Assembly: GCA_037043235.1 (NCBI GenBank)
Contig: JAWRVZ010000087.1
Location: 1,914,501 to 1,978,500, forward strand
Direction of reading: 5' to 3'
Source of the DNA: Rhodeus uyekii
Lineage: Eukaryota > Chordata > Actinopteri > Cypriniformes > Acheilognathidae
DNA length: 64,000 nt
Part shown: positions 1 to 11,500 of the stretch, in pieces
Position numbering within the stretch: the first letter of the stretch is position 1
Layout of the letters: every line of letters starts with the position of its first letter
Position numbers and translations under genes: made by a program
Notes under the pieces: model-generated
The model's database searches: none
What the model saw: only the letters and a program-made list of their open reading frames with translations
What the model was told of the DNA's origin: nothing

Positions 1-113
1 TTTTTGCGTATTTTGATACTCTGTAGATTAATGTGCATCTCTGTCCTTTGTGATGTCGAAGTAATTTCTGTTGGTTTATAAACCCATATCGACATTTTCG
101 TCCTTTTTAACAG

Positions 114-2549
114 GGCACGCCAGGGGACAGTAAGAATGCAAAGAAAAAGAACAATAAGAAAACAAATAAGAATAAAAGCAGCGTGAGCCGAGCAAATAAA
201 AAGAAACCTGGGATGCCGAATGTAGCCAATGACCTTTCTCAGAAACTCTACGCCACAATGGAGAAACACAAAGAGGTCTACTATATGTTCTTTGTCTGAC
301 TGTTAACCTGCTCTCTGGGGCAGTGCATGATTCATGTGCATTGTTTAATGTCAAGTTCTTCACTGTTTTGAATGTCAGCTTTTGATCTGCATGTAAGCTA
401 AGTGGTTTTCCTTGGAATGACTTGAAGAAACCTCTTCCTAATTGTTCTCCCAGGTGTTTTTTGTAATCCACTTGCACTCTGGGCCCATGGTCAACTCATT
501 ACTACCCATCATTGACCCCGATCCACTGCTGGCCTGCGACTTAATGGACGGAAGGGACGCCTTCTTGACATTAGCACGGGATAAGCACTGGGAGTTCAGC
601 TCTTTGCGCCGCTGCAAGTGGAGCACCATGTGCATGCTTGTGGAGTTGCACAACCAGGGCCAGGACCGCTTTGTCTACACCTGCAACGAATGTAAACACC
701 ATGTCGAGACACGTTGGCACTGCACTGTCTGTGAGGTAAGATCTAGAGGCTTCTGTAACTCGTTAATGATCAGATGTCCTTCCTTAATGAAGTGGATGGG
801 TGTGTTTATCCGTTTTATTTTAATCTGTGCACCAAAGAAAGTTGGGGATAGCTACTATTCTACCAGTAACATAAACGCATCTTTATATGTTTTGTCAATT
901 TGTTGTTAATGCAATATATTTAATATTTACTTTCCAAATATAAAGAATAATCGATATTGGCCAAAATGTTCATATCAATGCACCCCTACCTTGCTTGATC
1001 ACGGTGTTCTCATTTTTCCTCAGGACTTTGACCTGTGCATCAGTTGCTACAACACTAAGGGCCATCACCACCAAATGGTTAAGTGGGGTCTGGGTCTGGA
1101 CGATGACAGCAACAGCCAAAGCGGCGAGGCCTCCAAGAGTCCTCAGGAGAGCCGGCGTCTGAGCATCCAGCGATGCATCCAGTCTCTGGTGCATGCCTGC
1201 CAGTGCCGCAATGCCAACTGCTCCCTGCCGTCTTGTCAGAAGATGAAGCGTGTGGTGCAACACACTAAGGGCTGCAAGCGCAAGACAAACGGTGGCTGTC
1301 CGGTCTGCAAGCAGCTCATTGCACTCTGCTGCTATCATGCCAAGCACTGCCAGGAAAATAAGTGCCCTGTGCCCTTCTGCCTCAATATCAAGCACAAATT
1401 GCGTCAACAGCAGTTGCAACACAGGGTGCAGCAGGCGCAGATGATGCGGAGACGCATGGCCACTATGCAGGGCCGAGCCATGCCTCAGAGCCTGCCGTCA
1501 CCACCTGCATCAACAGCCCCCAGCACACCCACCTCGCATCAGCAACCCAACACCCCTCAAACACCGCAACCGCTGTCGAACCAGCCAGCTACGCCCACTG
1601 CAGGCGTCATGTCTCCGGCCTATCCCAGTGCACCCCGTAATGGACAACCCCCTCCTCAAGCTTCACAAGGCAAACCTGGCCCACAGGCTTCCCCTCTACA
1701 CCAGCAGCAGTCTCCGCTCCCGCAGCCGCCCCAGCAGCAGCCGCCGCCGCAACAGCCTCCTCAGCAGCAGCCGCCTCCTATGGCTGCTGTCAAAATGGCA
1801 CGGCACATAGAGATGGTCGCACAGGCTCAACACAATCAGAACTATCGCATGACCATGAACGGCCTTCCCATCAACCACCAGCAGCCACGCATGCCCGGTC
1901 CAATGCAGCCGCCCATGCAGCTTGTTGGACCACGTGGACAGCAGGTCATGCAGCCCATGCCGCAAGGACAGTGGACTGGAGGTCCTCAGCCAGGCATGCA
2001 AGCGGCTCAGCAGCAGGTTGCTAATCAGCAGACTGCACAGGGCCCTCAGCAGACCATGACTATGCAGAGACCCACAATCCCCCAGCAAACGCAACAGCCA
2101 CGCATGATGGTGCCCACACAGAATCCGCGACCGCAAGCGCCACAGAGACCTGGAGCCATTGCCCCCAATGCCTTGCAGCAGCTGCTAGCAACCCTCAAGT
2201 CCCCCAGCTCGCCCCAACAACAGCAGCAGGTGTTGAACATCCTCAAATCAAACCCACAACTTATGGCCGCCTTCATCAAACAGAGGACTGCGAAGTACCA
2301 CGCCAACCAGCCGCCGCAGCAGCAGCAGCAACCTCCACAGGGCATGCATGCAGCACAGCCAGCGATGCAGAACATGGCAGCCATGCAGGGAGTACCGCGA
2401 CCCGGCATGGCACCCCAGCAGCAACAGCAGCAGCCCACACCACAAGGCATGGCAGCTCTTGGACCGCAAAGTCAGCTCATAAACCCTGCGCACGCCAACA
2501 ACCCGCAGCTGCAGGAGATGTACCGGCGTCAGCTTTTGCGGCAACATCA

Positions 2550-2581
<32 letters not shown>

Positions 2582-3252
2582 AGCAGCAAGGAGTGATGCC
2601 GCAGGCACATGGCCAGTTCCCGCAGGCACAAGGGACTGCTACCAACTACACTCAACTCCGAATGCAGCAGCAGCAGTTGGCCATGCAGGGAACAGGTGGT
2701 CCCATGGGCCAGCTGCCCCCCATGGCCCAGATGGGGCAGGCCGGGCTGGGAATGGATGGCACACCCAATCTCCTGCACCAACGCATGCTCCAACAGCAGC
2801 AGCAGCAGCTTTCGCAACAGCAGGTCGTCCTCAAGCCTCCAATGGGATCACCGGCGCAACCAAGTCCCATGAGCCCCCAAGCTCACCTGCTTTCCGGTCA
2901 GCCGCAAGGTGCACACCTACCCGGCCAGCCTATGGCTAATGCACTCAGTAATCAGGTGTGCTCACCGGCTCCCGTACAGTCGCCCAGACCTCCTTCGCGG
3001 CAACTTCCTCCACATTCCAGTCCTTCCCCACAGGTTCAGCCGCAGCCGTCGCCGCAACACGTGCCGCCTCACACGGGATCACCACACCCTGGGCTGCCTG
3101 GCTCCATGGAGCAGGGACATCTGGGCACACCTGAGCAGAGTGCGATGCTCCCGCAGCTAAACACGCCCAACCGCGGAGGGCTGTCCAGTGACTTGGGGAT
3201 GGTGGGAGACACAACGGGAGACACGCTGGAGAAATTTGTGGAGGGATTGTAG
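114..3252 (+). CDS. crebbp: CREB-binding protein, C-terminal part (partial; last three coding exons)
   Basis: Lysine acetyltransferase and transcriptional co-activator of the nucleus; only the C-terminal ~890 residues are in the window. Exons are 114-275, 454-735 and 1024-3252, all joined in phase 0. Domains in order: the lysine-rich end of the acetyltransferase region (residues 1-54 of this piece), the end of the catalytic domain (WEFSSLRRCKWST), a ZZ zinc finger (CNECKHH...CTVCEDFDLCISCY), the TAZ2 zinc-binding domain (about residues 186-270, Cys/His rich, ending KHKLRQQQ), the NCBD/IBiD helix bundle (about 527-575, LKSPSSPQQQQQVLNILKS), then Gln/Pro-rich sequence with a ~14-residue glutamine run near 655. 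The protein ends GDTLEKFVEGL, as CREBBP does and EP300 does not. The donor after 275 (gtctac) is weak. Fish often keep two crebbp copies; which one this is cannot be told. Confidence 0.97.
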
Positions 3253-4375
3253 CGTTTAATGGGAGACTCCACCCACCACAGTCTCCCCGTTCCTCTTTTT
3301 TTGTGGCTCTGTTGGTTTTTCTCTAATATTCTCACATTTTTGTACTGACATGTAAAAAGTTTGAAGAAATGTATGAAAAAAAGATAAATAAATTTATGTC
3401 GACGAGGATTGGGAATGTTGATGTTTCCTAAAGACTTGAGATTGATTTCTTCCTTTTACGGAGGATTTGAAAATTGTTGTTTAAAAGAAATATAAATCAC
3501 AAAGAATATATTTTTCGTTCAGTTTAGACCCATGTGTGGTCAATGTTTTGTTTTACAGTATAATTTGTTTTTTTTTGCGGGGAAGGGTCTGCTTTCATGC
3601 CTTTTTTTTTTTTTAAGAAAATTTCGAAACTTCATTATAAAATTCATACCTTTTGTTTTTTACCTTATCTAACTTTACAACATTTTTGTGTTGGAAGACT
3701 GTAAAATAATTTGTCTGGGAGTTTAGGTCAGGGTTACTCTGCTCTGTCTGTCATTCTTCCTGGAGATTGTATTCTAGTGTTGTACCATTTTTTTGTTTGT
3801 TTTTTTCAGACATGCATTCGGAGGCATTTCCTCCTCTCCTCATTGTGAAGTTTGTATGAGGAGAACTATTTGTTTGTATCGATAGGAACTGTGCATACGC
3901 ATGTATGCAGACACACAGAGACAAACACACATATGCATCGCTCAGACAATACAACACCGAACTCAAGAGGACATGTACACATTTCCAACATCTCCCTGGC
4001 CTGGATCCAGAGGTTCTGTCTTGCAGATGTAGAAAATTGTTGCTTTTTGTCCTAATTTTGTTATACAGATATATATAAATGTAAAGAGAGCTAGAAGGAG
4101 AGGGAGAGAGTGGGGCCCCTAAGCTGAGCGAGAGGGACTGGGCCGATCAGGAGCTTTGTTGGAGCCGGATGGATTCTGGTAGTGACCCTCATTCCTCTCA
4201 CACAAACTTGAACAGGGGCTCTACTTTTTCCCTTAATGTAAATCATGCAAGTTATTAAGCAAAGTACTATAAATATAAGGAAGAGAGAATGGAATCACTG
4301 TATAAACTGGTTGAAAAACTTATTTCTTACTTATATACCATATTGTTAAATAAACTGTGTGCAACAGATCAAAAC
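3253..4375 (+). other. crebbp: crebbp 3' untranslated region
   Basis: AT-rich sequence after the crebbp stop with no open frame of note. AATAAA hexamers lie at 3387-3392 (proximal) and 4349-4354 (distal); the distal one would give a 3' UTR of about 1.1 kb. The end is inferred from the hexamer only. Confidence 0.6.
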
Positions 4376-4560
4376 CATGTGTGTTTAATGTTCTTTTTAT
4401 ATAACACTACCGGCAGATTTTGTTACATGCAAACAGTCTAAAATACATGAATACTTTATTTAATATGATAAATCTGAGATTTAATGTGTTTTACCATTTT
4501 TTAGATATTTCACCTTTTCTTGGGTTACATCACACGACTGTTGCGCAATCGACGTATTCC

Positions 4561-4593
4561 TGACGTCACCGCGCACGTGACGTCAACGGAAGT
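4561..4593 (+). promoter_or_regulatory. slx4: Probable slx4 core promoter elements (two CREs, E-box, ETS site)
   Basis: Two perfect TGACGTCA sites (4561-4568 and 4578-4585), an overlapping CACGTGAC E-box (4574-4581) and an ACGGAAGT ETS-type site (4586-4593) sit in a short GC-rich island about 400 bp upstream of the slx4 start codon and about 200 bp after the crebbp polyadenylation signal. This arrangement is typical of TATA-less housekeeping promoters; function is inferred. Confidence 0.6.
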
Positions 4594-4992
4594 GGACGGC
4601 GGGATAGTGTTTTGAACACAAACCTCCACTGCGGCACAGTTTACTAGAAAAACGCCGTTTTGTGACATTAAATCATTGTTTTATTATAGACGGAATGAAG
4701 TGCTTCTTGCCAACGGTCTGTATTTAAGTTTTTATGAAATAAATCGTGATAAAAAAAACGTGAACTGTTATAACCAGCCAATAACGTTCGAATAGTGGCG
4801 AAGTCAAATGTAAATATGATGTATTTATTTACATACAGATCTTCCTTTGACTTGTTAAAGCCAAGGTTCTTATAAACGGATAAGTCTGTCGCTTCATGCA
4901 TTTCATCCACGGTATAAAGATTCAAATGATGTTTAATAATCCATAGACATGGATGCATGAAGCAGCTGATGCACAGATCATGTGTGCTGATC

Positions 4993-5542
4993 ATGGACGA
5001 CTCTGATCAGGACTTCACCGACCTCTGCTCTCGCCTCCTTAAAAGAGTGAGGAGGAAGGGAGCAGGAACATCTGGAGATGAGAACAGACCAGCAGACAAG
5101 GATGAGGAGAGAAGAAACCCACCCAAGAGGAGAAAGAAGACCCAGATTGAAATAAAGGGGGACATCAACAGGACTCAACCGACTGTGGTGTCCGGCGCTG
5201 CTTCCCAGCCCGTCCCTGATGGATCCGGCACAGGGAAGGTCAGGGATGCCGTAATCCGCAGAATGCAACATTTTAAGAGAGCCAGTCCGGAGAGACTCCT
5301 ACATACCGAGACCAACCAACCCACAAACACAGAGTCTGAGGGAAACTGTCCCACCACTGCTGGGACCCAATGCACAGGTATGGTGTCGAGCAGGAGCTTA
5401 ATCTGTCCAGACACAGGGATCACCCACCCAAAACCCTCCGTTCCCATAAACACATGAACCTGTGCAGATCATTAGATATAGATAGAGGTTAGTTAACTAG
5501 ATTTTTTCTGTATGTTTTATACACAAACACATTATATATACA

Positions 5543-5582
<40 letters not shown>

Positions 5583-8500
5583 AGAATGGATTCGAGATTC
5601 ATCATGCAAAAAATGTGAAAGAATGATTGGGAGGGAACATGAAGAATCATTTTCACACATGAATCGGCTCCTCTGTGTCCAGAGCTTGAATTCATTGATG
5701 GTCTTTAGTCTTAAGTCTTTATTTTACAAAGTGCTGGACTGCATCGATTTTTGGTCAAGATCTTGTATTGGCGATACAATAGTCAAGCACTAGTAAAATC
5801 TCCTCCAGCACAAAATACTTTCAATTAATTTAAGGTCGGTAACATCTATAAGTTCATACTTCTGCTGGAAAATTGTGGCATATGGTGCAAAAAAATGAAT
5901 GAGTTCTTTATGACTTTCAACCAAAATTGACACAATTTGTAAAACATGGTTCAGATTGTAATTTGGTTTTATGGCTTGGACTTTTTTTAATGTGAATTAT
6001 TTATTTTTTTGTCAAAAGTGTATGTGCTTGTTGTCTTACAGAGGATGTGAGCGGAGATGAAGCCCTGGCTCTCCAGCTTCAGCGGGAGATGGATCGCCAG
6101 GCTCGGGCTGCTGGGAGTGTGGAAGAGGCAGGATTGTTCTTCTGCCAGCTCTGTCAGAAAGATCTGTCGAGCATGAATCCCCCGCTACGCACTCAGCACA
6201 TCAACAGGTGCGTTATAACCTCAACATACACTAGATCATGTGACGTCATTCATATCTGTTTCATAAACAATGTGGTGTGAGTTTCACATTTGGCTTCTGC
6301 CTCTTTCTCCGGCTGTGCAGATGTCTGGATGCCATTGAGAGCAGCGCTCCTTCAGCATCCCATCATTCCCACCCCAGGCCACGAGTCCCAGAGTGTCCCA
6401 TCTGTGGAAAGAGTTTTAAGTCCGAAAAAAGTCGGTCTGTCCACCTAAAGCGCTGCTCGGCTGACATGGGTGTAAAGCCCAATGATCTTCTCCAGGCTCT
6501 GAGGAGACAAGCTGCTGAGACCGTGAGCCACACCACAGACCCACCGTAAGTCACATCTGAATATAACATATTCACCTTTTTTCTTTATTGTGAAATAAAA
6601 AATGTTATATATATATATACATATACAGTAATCCCTCGCCACTTTGCAGTTCAGGTTTCGCGGCCTCAGTGCATCGCGGATTTTTCAAAAATATTTATCG
6701 AAAAATACAAATTTAAAAATACTGCCATATCGGCAGCCGTATTGCGGAAATCAGCGTTATTTTATCGTGATGCGAGAGAAACGGTTTCCCAGGATGCCAG
6801 ACAAAGAGAGAAACTCTCTCAGGGGCTTTGTACACACCCACAGCACTCAGAGAAGACACGTGATTGGTTCCTGGCACGAGTGGATGTCCCCCGTGAGCTG
6901 ATTGGCTGATTTCACCTATCGCGGGGCGTTTTAATTTACACAATTTTACTATCACCTTCTATTACTGTTATGAAAAAAACTCATTATCATTACAGTAATG
7001 AGAAAATAAATTAATGGTAATATTATTTATATTCCAAACTTTACATCGCACGTCAGTATTTTATGCTGATTTTAGATGTTAAAATTGTGTCCGAAACTGT
7101 AAACTAAGGACCCGTCCACACGGTGACGCGAATCACTGTCATACGTATACATTTTTATCGTATTGGCGTTTCGTCCACACGGATCCGGCATTTTGGGAGA
7201 CTGAAACCGCTATTTTTTAAACCGGGTCCTAAAGTGGATACATCTGAAAACGACACCCTTGCGGTTTCGTGTGGACAGCCAATCCGTATATTTTGTGAAA
7301 CGATGATGTCATCACATCACGTGTCGGCCGCATCACCGCGTCGTTATGCGCATGCTCAAAGTCTTCTTCTCCGTGTATGGTGTATATCTGTGGCAGAATT
7401 ACAGCGCCCCATACTGGTCTGGCATTTATACTACATCGTTTTCAGTCGGATTTAGTGGTTTCGTGTGTACGCTGATATTTCTTGAGACGACGCCGTGATT
7501 ACGAAAAAAAATGTAGAACGAGGAAAAAAAATCGTGTGGACGTGGCCTAAATTAATAAATGTTTTTAACTACAATAAATGAAAATATATGTTATATTTAT
7601 TGACATAAAATACATTTTTCGGTTACACTTTACAATAAGGTCCTAATAGTTCATGTCAGTTAATGCATTATGTAACAATGAGCAATAACTACATCTGTTA
7701 CAGTATTTATTCATCTTTGTTAACGTTAGTTTATAAAAATACAACTGTTCCTTAGTAAGGTCCGCTGTTACTACCGTTAGTTGAGGTTCATTAAATATTA
7801 ACTTATATAGCCCTCATATAGCACGCGGGTTTTGGGGTTTTGTGTAAAAAATCGTTGGCATAACCCGCACCTTTATATAACCCGCACCCATAGATTGATG
7901 AACTTTTTTTGTGTAAGTTCACATTTCGAATGTTGCTCGCATGACTTCAATTATCCATAACTGTTCAGGTTCGGTACACAGTGCTTGTGTGCGAAATTCA
8001 ATCAATAAGACAACAAACAAGTCAGAATCAGAAGAAAAAGAAAAAACAGTCTCTCCTGCTGTGCAGCAGCTCGTCCCTTAAGAAGCGTTTCTACAGGTGT
8101 TGATCATCGGATGAGATGAGAAGAGCCCGCCCTCATGGCAGCACAGCCAATCACGTCTTCTTGCATGATTGACAGGTCAGACAGCCTATCAGCACCAGCT
8201 GTCAGAGTGATAGTACAAGCGCCAGAGACAACAACCCTCGGAAGAAAGACAAACAGAGAAAATACCGCAAAAAAAACCCTTACGTCCTTAGGGACGTTAC
8301 AAATATATTGAAATATTATTATGTGTAAAAAAATTGTGATATAGCCCGCACCCTTATATAACCCACACCCCCCCTACGGGGTTTTTAAAATCCGGTATAA
8401 CTCACGGGTTATATGCGGAAAAATACAGTATATAATTGTAGTAAAGTTCAGGCTCAGGGAAGGAGGAGATGGGAACCAGCAAATAGTCAACATAAAGTCT

Positions 8501-11500
8501 AATGGCAAAATGAGCCAAATGAAAGAACAGCAATGACATTTCTGCAGACTGCCGCCTGTAACGTAATAAAACACCAGCTCCCACAGCTCTCGACCCCACC
8601 CTGCTTCACACAGGAGATCTGCATATTATATCACATGTTCTGTGTTCTTCAGACAACAAGTTGGTGGTGCAACAAGGAGGGATGGTGTGCCAGTGAAAAA
8701 GCCAACCAGGAGGAAAGCCCAAAAGTTGGACGAGGACACCATGATGGCACTGGCTCTCTCCCGCTCTCTAATTGAGCAGGAAATGGAAAAGAAGCGAAAG
8801 ATGGTGGAGGAAAGGGAGATACTGGCTCGGCTCTCCAGCCCTCCAGCAACAGCGGCTCCTGTCTTACAGTGGAGACCTGGTGCAGGTACACTCACTTCTT
8901 CAGTTAAACAAATGCCATCAAATTCCAGGTCATTATGTCACACAGCATATAATTCGTGTTCTCTTCCAGGTAAGGGCCGTGGGAAGAGAAGGAAGGGAGT
9001 GCCTCCTGTCCACCCACCCCTGCTCCTCATTCAGGACCCTCAGACAGCACTAAATCGTCTACAGGAGCGGGTTTCGTCTCTCCTGCTCCGTTCCAGACCC
9101 CCCTCTCCACCAACACCCACCCTGTCCCCCTCCGCACTTCCTCTCCGTCCTCACGCCACCCTCTGGGACAAAAGTGCTCTTCCCGGAGGAGGACCAGACT
9201 CTGTTTCTGAGTTTTACTCATCAGAACTAAGCAACTTCATTCAGCCATGTGTTGCACCAGAGGTGAGACATTTACTTGAAGAGATTCAGCTTGTTTATTT
9301 TACTGAGCATTATTCCTAAGAAAATAGCAACTATAAAATTGCATTTTTATAAACATGAATCAGCATTATATAAATAATAAAAAATATAAATGTTAGAATT
9401 TGTTTCAGTACAACCAATGTAAAAAATTCGAATTTACAATTTAAATGTAAAAACTGGATTTATTTAAAGAAAAAATTAACTAACATTACTACATTTTCTT
9501 AGAGATTTCACAAGTAGTTCAGGGGACGGATTCACAAAAATCTTTTCTTAGGAAGTTCTTAAGTGTGATTCTTGAAAAATGAATGAAAAACACCTCAAAG
9601 CTTGACTGCGTTAATCTTTCAGTGCCGTGCTTTTAATGCCTTTAGTGTCTTTAATGGTAATATTGTAAAAGAGCCTGTCTAGAAGATTAGCCGTTATTCC
9701 CATTCATATGCGCTCTGTCTTTTAGAAATCTCTCTACAGGCGTCTTGTATCTGTGTGCTGCTTCACTACTTCTAGCTTGAGTGAGCGCATCATGTATTGC
9801 CTACACGTTCACTCTAGTGATCACTACATTTATGCCTCGGTTTATGAGTTTAATTCGTTTCAAGAGCTCGTAACCCAAAATTCTCGTAAAACAATTTTCC
9901 CCATAAGAATGCACTAAAAATCACTCGATTCGTTCCACACGACCATAAATGCCCATTTTAAATATTTTTTGGGTTTTACCCTATTAATTACAGTTGAAAT
10001 GATAACAATTAAGATCTCATATAAATACTAATTAACAATCAACAATTAAACTCTAAAAATACTTGACAATTTACTGTAATGCACTTCAGCTTTGAGTAGC
10101 GTCGCTGCTGGCGTGAAGGAGACGAGAGGAGGGTTTTACTGCTTACAGGGAGAATCTCTTCCCTTCTTTCTTACTCATCTTGAGGTCATTGTCTTTATGC
10201 TGGACTGTACGTATATATTTTACTACGTGAACAATAGCGATCACAATTAATGTTAACAACACGAGGTAAAACCGCTGTAAATCAGTCATAAAAGTATCAC
10301 TGTGGTGAATGATGAACCAAACCGAGCGACGCTGAGAGAATTAACGAGTGAAGCGGTGAAAATCTTTGTGAGAGGCTGTCGTTAGGATATTTCCAATAAA
10401 AATGCACGCGAAGATGCTGAGCGTTAGGACTTTTCCACACAAAAATGCGCGTGGGCGAGGGAAAATTTTTCTTGCAATCCGATACAATGCTTCTAAACCG
10501 ATTTGACTTTCCATGCTAGTACACTGATTTGCTCGTATACAAAGTCACTTGTAAACCGAGGTATTACTGTATTTTAATCATTAATCTATGTCACTGTACT
10601 TGTAATATGTATTATATGTACCGTAGCTAGTGTTATGTTGCGATGCTTCATCTTTGAAACCAAAGAAACCCAATAAATTCATTAAACATCTTACCTTTTG
10701 GATTTAAGTTTGGTGGTAATCTTTGAAGGTTATTTATGATGATGTTATTTAGAAACATTCTTTTTAAGTTAAGAATATTTAGTGATTCTGGCCCTAGATC
10801 GTTACATTCCTTGCCAAAATGTTTATTTATCATTCAAATTCCAATGGAATGAAAAGTTATGTACAATTTAAAATCACATTCTTCATGATTTCTCACTGAA
10901 TATTTTGTTTGTTAAAGAAGTTGTGGATGGTGTTTCTTAATTTTTTTAATTACTACTTCAGAAGGAAAAAGTCAAGTCTCTTGAAGCAACTCCTGTCAAG
11001 AAACCTCCGGCTGTGACCACAAACGCTGACTCGGTCCTGGAAATGCCTTTGGATCCGAGCCCAGCACAGCACAGGACAGCCTGTCCTCTCACTCCCTGTT
11101 CGGGTACACCGGGCACCCAGGCTCTGCAGGACCTGATGGAGCTTGCAGAAGAAGGCATGACCCTCACCCAGTATGGATGCACAAAGTACACAGCCTCAGG
11201 GAACAAATCAGGTAAAACTGGTATTGTCACAAAAATACACTTTTTTTATTACACTCGGCTCACACTTTCCTATATTTTTAGATAAAGACGATGCCACGAA
11301 TGAACTTCCTTCTAGTGGGTTTGTTCAAGAGACAAATGACAACAAGACACCCAAAAAAGTCTCAGTAAGAATCTCCTAATATTGTACTCGATCATGATTG
11401 GCTGAATATAAAATGTTCTGGAGTCATTTTCTATGTCCATTTTTGTGTTTTTCAGGTGTACGATTCAAAGCTGTCATCAGATCTGAGCAGTATGGTCAAC

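Noticed and set aside
1696..2817. Long minus-strand frames opposite the crebbp last exon (Leu/Cys-rich)
   Set aside because: Antisense of CAG/CCG-rich glutamine and proline codons; shadows of crebbp.
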